DNA from: JAPLLS01 sp041309145
GTDB lineage: Bacteria > Omnitrophota > Gorgyraeia > Gygaellales > Profunditerraquicolaceae
Direction: 5' to 3'
Assembly (NCBI GenBank): GCA_041309145.1
Contig: JBFZAG010000057.1
Location: 1-31,641, forward strand
Length of the DNA stretch: 31,641 nt
Made by a program: the position numbers and the translations under genes. Below are positions 17,542 to 25,628 of this stretch, piece by piece. The number at the start of each line of letters is the position of its first letter. The first letter of the stretch is position 1. The notes below the pieces were generated by a model. That model did not search any database, was not told the origin of the DNA, and was given only the letters and a program-made list of their open reading frames with translations.

Positions 17542-17591
17542 ATTGATAAAGAAATCACTTTATAAAACACTTTCAAAAGGGAGAAGGACAA

Positions 17592-20500
17592 ATGACTAAA
17601 GTCAGCAGGATCGCTTACCGGATAATCGTTCTGGCAGTCAGCTTTTGTTTGGTCTTCGAACAAACAGGTTTTGCCCAGGTCGCTGCGCAATCAGGGGTCC
17701 CGGCTTACCTTAACGGCCAGATCAGCGCGGAAAGATTCCGGCCAATGCAGCTGCGTTCTCTGGCTTATGACTCCCTGCAGAATAATTTTTCTTTATACCT
17801 GGACAAAGGCGATATTAAAGAGCTGGCTCAAAATCAAATAAAAGAGAACGCCAGGAAGCTGATGGAATATTTCCGGGTAGGGATCGTTTTGCCGAACAGC
17901 AAGTTCTGGGTCAACTTGAGGCCGGACAGCGCAGATGAAGTGATCGATCCTGACCTGGAAAAGACCGACCTGGGCAAGGTGCTCCTGGAAGCTGATCTCC
18001 AGCTTAAAAAAGATATGGCTAATTTCAGCTCACCCAATACTCCCGAGGGAAAGCTTTACTGGGACAAGCTTTACCAAAAAGCTCAGAGTTTATTCGGGCA
18101 GCAGGAGCTCAGCGTTCCCACCTTGACCAGGCCCTGGATCGTCCCGGCAGAAGTGGTCATCCGCAAGACCCGCGACAGCGCCTACATCTATAAAGCCACC
18201 TTAAAGGTAATGCTCGAGCAGGATTACCTCAAAGACTCCAAGCAGTACAATTTCGACGATCCCCGCTTAAAGGAACTTAACGATTACTCTTCCCGGCTGA
18301 TGAGAGAGCTGGTCATTCCCAAGCTGACCAGGGAAGTCAATTCCTCCAAGCGTTACGCCGGCCTCCGCCAGGTCTATTATTCTTTGACCCTGGCCCAGTG
18401 GTTCAAGCAGAGTTTTCAAGGACAGCCGAACGAATTCAGCCGTTTTATAGACGGTATGGATCTGACCGGACTGACCTCAAAAATCCCCTGGAATAAAAAT
18501 ACCTATTTTAACGCCTACCAGAAATCCTTCGCCAAAGGCGAATACGACAAACAGGAAACCCGGAGCAGCCCGTACGGAATGACCATCAGGAGATATTTCT
18601 CCGGCGGCATCCTGCCTCTGGGTGACTCCAAGACCGTGAAGGTCGAGTTCGACGGAAGGGGAGCGCTTCCTGTCAACGGTTTATTCAAACTCGAATTCCA
18701 AGACTATCTCGAGGCTAAAGGGATCATTGTGCCGCCCTCAGGAAAGCAAGATCTCGGAGCCAACAGTAAAGACGGCGGGATCAAGAAATGGCTGGATAAA
18801 AAAGTCGCTCCAGCCAATCTTAATACGGATATGTTCCGCGATTATGATTACCGCAGCCAGATAAATACGGATGAGGACGACAAAAGGAATATAGATGAGC
18901 AACAGAAAATAACTCCCGAAGTCGCCTTTCGTTTCGGCATAGTCTGGGCCAGGATGGCTTTGGAAAAAGCCAAAGCAGCCGGGATCGACCTTTCCGATCC
19001 CGGGAATCGCGTTGTTCTTTTAGCCAGGGATGCCCGGGACATCGGAGGAAAAGAGCTTCCGGACGCCTTGATCGGGGCATTCAAATATATGGGCTTTGAG
19101 GTCAAATATGCCGGCGAAGTAAACCCCAACGCGGTCACTTCTTATTCCTGGGCGGTCCAGCAGTTCCGGCCGTTGACGAGCGTTTTCATCACCGCCAGCC
19201 ACGTGGAAGCCGAGGAGAATATCCAGGTCCGGGGTTTCAAAGTGGCCATGGTCGATACCAGGGGCGGAACAGTCCAGAGCCTGACTACCCAGGAGATCAA
19301 AGAAGCGTCAAGAGCGCAGATGGAGAGCTTTCTGAAAGATCCCGCTGAGTTTATGAAAGAAGTCGAGGCTTTGAGAAAAGACCTGCAGCTTTCCGAAGGC
19401 AAGATGGATTTCGTCGATGTCGATGAGAATTGCATCCGGATGAATACTTTGATCGGCCGGGTCGCCGGAAAAAACCGGTCCATTTACGATCTGGCCCGGG
19501 CTTTCGGCAAAAGAAGCAGCGATGTGGTCTCAATACTGAAGGAGCAGGAAGACGCGATCGAATCGATCGAATTAGATTACAAACCTTTAAAAGGGATGAA
19601 GCTGGTTATCGAGGGCGCGAACACTCCCAGCGGAAAATTAGCTTTAGAGACCTTCGCCAGGTTGGGGGCGGAAGTAGAGCTTTTAAACCCGGAAGTGGTC
19701 TTAGTCAAAGGCAAACATAAAGCTGACCCGGCTAAAAGTAAGAATCTGGAAGGGTTAAGGCAGGCGATGCAAAGCGATACAACTTTCCCGGACGGCAAGA
19801 AAGCTGATTTTGGGATGGCTTTTGACCTTGACGGCGACCGGGGAGCGATAGTGGTTCCGGTTAAAGGCGGCTTTGAGACCCTGACCCCGGATAATTTGAT
19901 CGTGGCTTTACTGGATGACCTGATCGGTAAATGGGGTTACCAGCAGAGCGGAAAGAAGATCGCGGTCATCCGCGATGTCCTGGGGACTTATGCCGTTAAC
20001 GACAAAACCCGAAGTTTGGCAAATGACCAGGATAAAAAGTCGGTGATCACCGAACAAACTGACGCCGGCTATGTATTCCTGAAAGCAATGAGAAGGATCC
20101 TGGTCAAAGAACAGCCAAATAAGGACAGTTATGTGGTCCCTATCTACGGAGAGCGTTCCGGCCATTGCTGGCTGGATGTCACCGGAGAAATCGAGAATCC
20201 GGTCGCGGTTGCGGTCTTATTCTCGGTCATGGCCGCCCAGTTCAAAAATAACAATCCCCAATCGGCATTCTTGTTTAAAGACGTTTACGAGTCCAGGATC
20301 CTCCCTTACTACCAGGCTCCGCGTTTCTCGGCTAAATTCAGCGAGAAATTCCTGCAGCGGCTGGTAAAAGACGCAAAGCTCAATAAGGACAAATCCGGCA
20401 AAAAGATCTGGGCGGCTTACCAAAGAGGGAAAAAACCGCCCCAGGAATTCATCGCTTTAGCCAGAAATTACGCGATCGAAAAACTCCGGGAGAAATTTAC

Positions 20501-23500
20501 CGAGGGGCAGGTTTTTAACACTCCGGCCGGCCAATTGAAAGTGAGCGATTTTCTTACTGTTCAGGATTCCGCAGATCAGAGATACCGTTTTGCCGACATC
20601 CATTTCAGCCTGCCAGACGGCACCTTTGCCGGAAGATTCGTGTTCCGGGCTTCTTCCAATGATCCGCTTTATGTTCTGACCTATGAGTCGCCGGTGCTTA
20701 CGAAAGAGACAGACCGCGGCCCTGCCCGCAAAAGGGCCATGGCCATAGGAGGACTGGTTCTGGACTGGATGGAGCGCAATGATCTTGCGGCTTTGTCCAG
20801 ACAAGCGCTTATCCTTGAAGAAATGTCCGCCAAGGGCATCATTACCGATGACGATATTGATTCCGACTCATTGGAAAAGCTTGACGCTATTCTGAAGAAT
20901 GTAAACAGCAATATCCAGAAATGGGACATCGAGGAGCCTTTGAACGATTACGGGGCATTCCGCGACTGGCAGAGAATGAAAATAGAATCCCTGGCCAAGG
21001 ACCCCAATGAAGAGATCAACCGCCGGGCTGATCTGCAGGCTTTGGTCGATCAAGGCAAAGCCTTTAATCTGGTTGAAGCGATAAAGTCCGAAGCTGACAG
21101 GGATAAAGCGGTCAACGCGATAAACGGCCTGAAGATCGACGGCCAGTCTATGAAGGCCGGGGATTTTGAGACGGCCCCGGTAGATATCATTAAAGAACAG
21201 GCGGAGGAAAACGGGGATTTTTCCGAATACGCATTACAGCCGATAGCCGACGGCAAAACCGCGGTCCATTTTAATTTCGGAGGAGCTGCGAGCAGGCTGG
21301 GGCTGGGCGGAATGTATTTTGTCAAAGTAAAAGAGCTGGCCAAAGTCATGCTGGGGATCGAGTCAAGCTATTACGGAAAAAAGAAAGCCCGGGAGATCAA
21401 AGAAAAAGTAACGGAATATTTCGAGAAAAACCACGGCAAAGACGGTTTCAGCAAATTCCGGTTTATGTCCGATCTGGAAGCAGCCTATAAAAAATTGGGA
21501 GAGGCGGAGGAATTCGGCATGGGGCCGGCTCAGATAATATCCTACAGGCTGGCGCTGAAGAATTTTGCCACAGACCATAATTTGAACGAAGAGGATGTTA
21601 TCGACAAAAATCGCATCATTATCCACGTCAATGACGAGATCATGCAGGATGTGGCTAATGACCTGTACCGGAATAACTTTTACGGGTTCAAGGCCAAAAA
21701 TGTCTATCTTTTATCCGATACCGTGTTCCACGGGTATAAGCTTGATGCCGATTACAACCTGGAATTCGACCCCAAAAGCAATGTTCTGCCTCCCGGCCAC
21801 GGATACGCTTTAGAGCAGTTCAGCCGGAAGAATCAGGTGTTCATCTTCCAGGGGGACACCCTCAAGCAGGTCGAAGATCCTTTGTTAAAGATATTAAAAG
21901 AAGAGAAAGTAGATATTATCCGGACCCAGAGGGTCAACGATGTTTCTTTATGGACCGAAGACGTGTTAAGCCCGGCAAGGCTGGGATATTTTATCGCTAA
22001 TGGCGCCCAGGTGGGAATAGAGCTGGTGGATAATCCTACCGGGCAGAAAGGCGGAAGTTTTGTCCGGATCATCGGGACAGCCCGGGATTTCCTGGTCGAG
22101 ACATTGGCTTTGAAAACCCCTGATCTGGAAGCTTTGGTAGAGAAGTCCGGGAAAGAAAACCTGCCTTATAACGCTTTCCGCAACATTTACACCATCGAAG
22201 GATTGGAAAAGATCTTAGTTAATAAGCTGCCCAGATACCTGAAAATCGATAAAGGCGAAGTCTATACTGAGACTGTAACCGGCGACGTTACCCAGTTAAA
22301 AGACGCCGGGGCCGTGGCTTTCCGGATCACCAAAGAAGAAGCGATCCACGATTTCAAGGAATTCAAGAATCTTCCCGAAGCCCTGGAATTCCTGGGAAAA
22401 TGGCAGGGTTTTGTTTCCTATACGAGAGCTAGACACGGCGGCAATCTTGAGGTAGTATCGCTTTCCAAAGATTCCAAAGTTGAAACCGCAAAACGTGAAA
22501 GAGTCTTGAAGGATTATGTTGAGCAAGCCAAAGCATTGGGGCTTTATCCGGTGATGGGGGTTAAAAAGGCGGTGGATAAGATCGTTAACAAGCTCAATGC
22601 CTTGAAGATAGACGGTAAACCGATAACCGCCCAGGAATTAGAGCCGGCGCCAGTTGAGATAATTTCTCAGCTTGCTCCGCAAACTAAAGCTAAGATCCGG
22701 ATGGACGCGATAGAGGCGGTGAAAAAAGGCGAGTTGGCTGCCCATTTTAATTTCGGAGGCGCGGCATCCCGCTTAGGCCTGGGGGCCATGTATTTTATCC
22801 GGATCCCGGAAATACTCAAGGTGATCTCAGGCGGCCATAGCAGCACGTTCACTCAAGAACAGGAGAAGTCTATTCTGGAAAAAGTAAACGAAATGGTCAA
22901 GGATAAAGCGACTAAGGAATTGATCGGCCCCAGAGTGAAAAAAACGGCTGACGCCAAGATCTACCTTAACGACGAAGACCGCGATGATGACATCAAAAGC
23001 ATGACCGAGGAGTTGTACCAAAAGGAAATCACGCAGATGCAAAAAATGGAAGAAGAGCTTCGTCAGGAGTTCAAAGATCAGCTTGCAGCGTTGGGCGGTC
23101 AAATGGAACCGTTTTCCAATATAGGGATGGGGCCGTTGCAGCTTAAGATGTATTTGCTGCAGCTGAAAAATTTCGCCAGAGACAATCACTTGTCCGAAAA
23201 GGAAGTGCTTTCCAGCAATAAGATCATTATCCACGTCAATGATGAAATACTTCAGGAGGTGGCGGATGATCTGGTCCAAAACGACTTCTACGGCTTCAGC
23301 AAAGAGAACATTTTTATTTTGTCGGATACGGTATTCAAAGGATACAAATTAAACCAGGATTACAGCCTGGCATCGGATGATAAGAGCGAAGCTTTGCCTC
23401 CCGGGCACGGGTATGCTCTGCAGCAGTTCAACCACGGAAACCAGGTATACGTATTCCGCAACTACAGGCTGGAACAGATCAAGCCGACCATGCTCGCGGT

Positions 23501-25409
23501 CCTGGACACAGCAGGGGTTAAATACATCCGGACTCAGCGGGTCAATGACGTTTCCCTCTGGACTAAAGATGTCTTAAGCCTGGAGCGGCTGGGGTTTTTT
23601 ATCCAGGAGGTTAAAAATAACGGCGTTCAGGTAGGCATAGAACTGGTAAAAAATCCTACGGGGCAGAAAGGCGGAAGCTTTCTCAGGATAATAGCCGATA
23701 AAGCCAGGTCGTTCTTAGCCGAAGGCGTGGCTTTAAACGCCCCTTGGTTGAGCGCCCTGCTTGACTTGGCCGGAGAGAAAAAATCGCCTTACAACGCTTT
23801 CCGGAATCTTTACACGGTCAAAGGCCTGGAGGAGATATTAAGCGACCTGGACCTGCCTCAATATTTTAAAGTCGCTAAAGGCAAACTTTACCTGGAAATG
23901 GTCACCGGCGATGTCACCCAGCTGCAAAAAGCCAAGACCGTGGCTTTCCAGATCAACGCCGACGAAGAGATCCATGATTTCAAGGAAGTGAGAAATATTG
24001 TTGAGGCGGCGCAGAAACTCATAGACTGGCAGAAAACCACTGAGCAATATCAGGATTCCCGGATCTTGGCCGGCCAATATTATGACCGGGACTTGTCTCA
24101 GCAGGCCAGGGATTCAAATGCCCAAAAGAGCCTGGAAAAATACAGAGAGGATACCGAGGAGATTTCTATCCGGAGAATGGAATTTCCCGCAACTGAGCAG
24201 CAGAAAAAAGATTATAATGACGGGATCGACGGGGCGCGCAAAAAGTATGATCAGAACGGAAATGTCAGGCCTTTTGAGGGTTGGACCGTGGTCACGCCGG
24301 TGAAAGATGGCGGAAATCTGCTGCCGGGTTTGTTTAAAAAATTAGTAGGGGATATAAACGGCAGTCAATGGGGGCGTAATGGCGTCAAAGTTACAATAGC
24401 TACGGTTGCCGAAGATTCGGCGCATGTTACTCTGTATGATCTGGTCTGCACGGATAACGATTGGCTGAATAAATATACCGGCCAATTGAACCGGGAAACA
24501 GCGGCCAGCATAAATAAGTTGCAAGCGGAACTGATGCAACAGGGGCTGGCTGAGGAGGAAGCTTTGAAACAGGCTACTTATCAAGTGGTTTCTGAAAAAG
24601 TAAAAAAGGTCCTGACCGGTTTTCAAGCCGCCAGGGCTCCGGTTTTCAAGCCTAAACAGATATCGACTTTTATGCCGGGGAAACCGGGCGCTATTGTTTT
24701 AAGCCTGGAGCCGGCAACCGCCGAAGACCTGGCGATAGTCACCCGGCTGCAGGACGCGATAGAAGTAGCGACCGGGATCAGGAATCACTGGACCTATAGA
24801 GCTCATATAACGCTGGGCTATCTGGTTAATTCTTACTTTGATAATGAGGTTCAATTTAACGAGTTCAAGGGGTTTCTGGAGGGGCTGGATGATCATGTCA
24901 GGAGCGTTGCCAATGATCCGGCTTATCAGTATGTATTTCCGCATATAGAGCTTTCCAATTTTAAGGACATGGAGAGCTTTCCTGCCACCGCTTCTTTTAA
25001 TTGGGAAACCGGGGTAGCGGCCAATCAGGGTAACTATAGAAAAACCGGGGATGATCCCGGCGCTCCATCGAATCCTATGGCTCCGGGCGGCGTGGATTTC
25101 CGGGCCATACCCGTGGGCGGGCAGATGATCAGCCCCATTCCTCTGACCCCCAGAGTAATGCAGATGGCCAACAGCTCAAGCATTCAGGACCTCAAGGAAG
25201 AATGGCAGGATATCCAGGGCCGGACCATGATCGGCCCGGTTCCTTATGATAAGCTCAAGGACTATGTCGCAGCCTGCTGCCAGAGGCAGGATACAGCCCG
25301 GCAGATAGAAGAGATCCAGTCCTGGGTGAATAATGTTTTAAGTCTGGAAGAAGCTGCGGCTGTTCCGACATCCGAGGAGCTCAAGCAGGTCCTTCTGGCC
25401 TTAGGCTAA
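17592..25409 (+). CDS. Giant exported protein: phosphohexomutase, two pyrophosphorylase-like modules, 2H phosphoesterase
   Basis: This uninterrupted 2605-residue protein starts with a signal-peptide-like segment (hydrophobic 11-22, possible cleavage after Ala28). Residues ~35-430 are unassigned. A phosphoglucomutase/phosphomannomutase fold (~440-1060) retains the phosphoserine loop TASH (534-537), metal loop DLDGDR (745-750), sugar loop GERSGH (853-858) and phosphate loop RASSNDP (1019-1025). Two related UDP-sugar-pyrophosphorylase-like modules follow (1172-1605 and 1659-2147), each with GGAASRLG, PPGHGYAL and NPTGQKGGSF. A 2H-phosphoesterase-like domain (~2215-2450) has HVT (2278-2280) and HIT (2405-2407). 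The C-terminal ~110 residues begin near PGGVDFRAIP. AGGGAGAAGG precedes the ATG. Family calls rest on motifs; function, location and whether it is processed are unknown. Very large proteins are a known trait of Omnitrophota. Confidence 0.85.
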   Translation: MTKVSRIAYRIIVLAVSFCLVFEQTGFAQVAAQSGVPAYLNGQISAERFRPMQLRSLAYDSLQNNFSLYLDKGDIKELAQNQIKENARKLMEYFRVGIVLPNSKFWVNLRPDSADEVIDPDLEKTDLGKVLLEADLQLKKDMANFSSPNTPEGKLYWDKLYQKAQSLFGQQELSVPTLTRPWIVPAEVVIRKTRDSAYIYKATLKVMLEQDYLKDSKQYNFDDPRLKELNDYSSRLMRELVIPKLTREVNSSKRYAGLRQVYYSLTLAQWFKQSFQGQPNEFSRFIDGMDLTGLTSKIPWNKNTYFNAYQKSFAKGEYDKQETRSSPYGMTIRRYFSGGILPLGDSKTVKVEFDGRGALPVNGLFKLEFQDYLEAKGIIVPPSGKQDLGANSKDGGIKKWLDKKVAPANLNTDMFRDYDYRSQINTDEDDKRNIDEQQKITPEVAFRFGIVWARMALEKAKAAGIDLSDPGNRVVLLARDARDIGGKELPDALIGAFKYMGFEVKYAGEVNPNAVTSYSWAVQQFRPLTSVFITASHVEAEENIQVRGFKVAMVDTRGGTVQSLTTQEIKEASRAQMESFLKDPAEFMKEVEALRKDLQLSEGKMDFVDVDENCIRMNTLIGRVAGKNRSIYDLARAFGKRSSDVVSILKEQEDAIESIELDYKPLKGMKLVIEGANTPSGKLALETFARLGAEVELLNPEVVLVKGKHKADPAKSKNLEGLRQAMQSDTTFPDGKKADFGMAFDLDGDRGAIVVPVKGGFETLTPDNLIVALLDDLIGKWGYQQSGKKIAVIRDVLGTYAVNDKTRSLANDQDKKSVITEQTDAGYVFLKAMRRILVKEQPNKDSYVVPIYGERSGHCWLDVTGEIENPVAVAVLFSVMAAQFKNNNPQSAFLFKDVYESRILPYYQAPRFSAKFSEKFLQRLVKDAKLNKDKSGKKIWAAYQRGKKPPQEFIALARNYAIEKLREKFTEGQVFNTPAGQLKVSDFLTVQDSADQRYRFADIHFSLPDGTFAGRFVFRASSNDPLYVLTYESPVLTKETDRGPARKRAMAIGGLVLDWMERNDLAALSRQALILEEMSAKGIITDDDIDSDSLEKLDAILKNVNSNIQKWDIEEPLNDYGAFRDWQRMKIESLAKDPNEEINRRADLQALVDQGKAFNLVEAIKSEADRDKAVNAINGLKIDGQSMKAGDFETAPVDIIKEQAEENGDFSEYALQPIADGKTAVHFNFGGAASRLGLGGMYFVKVKELAKVMLGIESSYYGKKKAREIKEKVTEYFEKNHGKDGFSKFRFMSDLEAAYKKLGEAEEFGMGPAQIISYRLALKNFATDHNLNEEDVIDKNRIIIHVNDEIMQDVANDLYRNNFYGFKAKNVYLLSDTVFHGYKLDADYNLEFDPKSNVLPPGHGYALEQFSRKNQVFIFQGDTLKQVEDPLLKILKEEKVDIIRTQRVNDVSLWTEDVLSPARLGYFIANGAQVGIELVDNPTGQKGGSFVRIIGTARDFLVETLALKTPDLEALVEKSGKENLPYNAFRNIYTIEGLEKILVNKLPRYLKIDKGEVYTETVTGDVTQLKDAGAVAFRITKEEAIHDFKEFKNLPEALEFLGKWQGFVSYTRARHGGNLEVVSLSKDSKVETAKRERVLKDYVEQAKALGLYPVMGVKKAVDKIVNKLNALKIDGKPITAQELEPAPVEIISQLAPQTKAKIRMDAIEAVKKGELAAHFNFGGAASRLGLGAMYFIRIPEILKVISGGHSSTFTQEQEKSILEKVNEMVKDKATKELIGPRVKKTADAKIYLNDEDRDDDIKSMTEELYQKEITQMQKMEEELRQEFKDQLAALGGQMEPFSNIGMGPLQLKMYLLQLKNFARDNHLSEKEVLSSNKIIIHVNDEILQEVADDLVQNDFYGFSKENIFILSDTVFKGYKLNQDYSLASDDKSEALPPGHGYALQQFNHGNQVYVFRNYRLEQIKPTMLAVLDTAGVKYIRTQRVNDVSLWTKDVLSLERLGFFIQEVKNNGVQVGIELVKNPTGQKGGSFLRIIADKARSFLAEGVALNAPWLSALLDLAGEKKSPYNAFRNLYTVKGLEEILSDLDLPQYFKVAKGKLYLEMVTGDVTQLQKAKTVAFQINADEEIHDFKEVRNIVEAAQKLIDWQKTTEQYQDSRILAGQYYDRDLSQQARDSNAQKSLEKYREDTEEISIRRMEFPATEQQKKDYNDGIDGARKKYDQNGNVRPFEGWTVVTPVKDGGNLLPGLFKKLVGDINGSQWGRNGVKVTIATVAEDSAHVTLYDLVCTDNDWLNKYTGQLNRETAASINKLQAELMQQGLAEEEALKQATYQVVSEKVKKVLTGFQAARAPVFKPKQISTFMPGKPGAIVLSLEPATAEDLAIVTRLQDAIEVATGIRNHWTYRAHITLGYLVNSYFDNEVQFNEFKGFLEGLDDHVRSVANDPAYQYVFPHIELSNFKDMESFPATASFNWETGVAANQGNYRKTGDDPGAPSNPMAPGGVDFRAIPVGGQMISPIPLTPRVMQMANSSSIQDLKEEWQDIQGRTMIGPVPYDKLKDYVAACCQRQDTARQIEEIQSWVNNVLSLEEAAAVPTSEELKQVLLALG
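21105..22406 (+). repeat. Internal module 1: UDP-sugar pyrophosphorylase-like
   Basis: This encodes residues 1172-1605 of the giant protein. Landmarks are HFNFGGAASRLGLG (from His1226), PPGHGYALEQF (from 1400), VDIIRTQRVNDVSLWTEDVL, NPTGQKGGSF (from 1481) and a closing TGDVTQL...IHDFKE segment. The GGAASRLG loop sits where UDPGP enzymes have a GG.GTRLG-type nucleotide loop, with Ala-Ser replacing Gly-Thr. Confidence 0.75.
22566..24032 (+). repeat. Internal module 2: diverged copy of module 1 with an insertion
   Basis: This encodes residues 1659-2147, with the same landmarks in the same order: HFNFGGAASRLGLG (from His1718), PPGHGYALQQF (from 1936), YIRTQRVNDVSLWTKDVL and NPTGQKGGSF (from 2021). 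Spacing between the first two landmarks is 44 residues longer than in module 1, because of a charged helical segment (around TEELYQKEITQMQKMEEELR). The two copies arose by tandem duplication and are now clearly diverged. Confidence 0.8.
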
Positions 25410-25411
25410 TA

Positions 25412-25522
25412 AAATAAAGGGGACAGGTCCATTTATTTTTTAACCTTATTAACCTGCGCGGTTGTACCTTGTACAACCGCGCAGGTTGTTCAGGTATAAA
25501 AATGGACCTGTCCCCTTTATTT
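25412..25522. repeat. GGGGAC-type hairpin containing a second palindrome in its loop
   Basis: Perfect 23-base arms (25412-25434 and 25500-25522) carry AAATAAAGGGGACAGGTCC at the outside. The core and A/T flanks resemble the element at 14473-14544, while the bases after GGGGAC differ. It starts three bases after the giant gene stop and could act as its terminator. Confidence 0.9.
25451..25487. repeat. Nested perfect palindrome of the GTACAACC-GCGC-AGGTT family
   Basis: The 17-base arms 25451-25467 and 25471-25487 are exact reverse complements around a CTT loop. The right arm, GTACAACCGCGCAGGTT, is identical to 15486-15502 upstream of clpP. Confidence 0.9.
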
Positions 25523-25528
25523 TTTTGC

Positions 25529-25558
25529 TTGATTATTTGGTGATACCTGCGGTATAAT
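25529..25558 (+). promoter_or_regulatory. Probable sigma70 promoter of serA
   Basis: TTGATT (25529-25534), an 18-base spacer and a perfect TATAAT (25553-25558) lie 70 bases before the serA ATG, just after the composite hairpin. This suggests serA is transcribed independently of the giant gene. Confidence 0.65.
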
Positions 25559-25628
25559 AAGTGCTTCCTTAACAAATTCCAATTAAAAATTTAAGGTTGT
25601 CTTTCGGCTAATCAAAAGGAGACTAGGC

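Noticed and set aside
17592..25409. Possibility that the giant frame is several genes joined by sequencing error
   Set aside because: There is one continuous frame with no stop, consistent domain linkers, and no internal ribosome site and start at module borders that I could find; long-read confirmation would still be useful.
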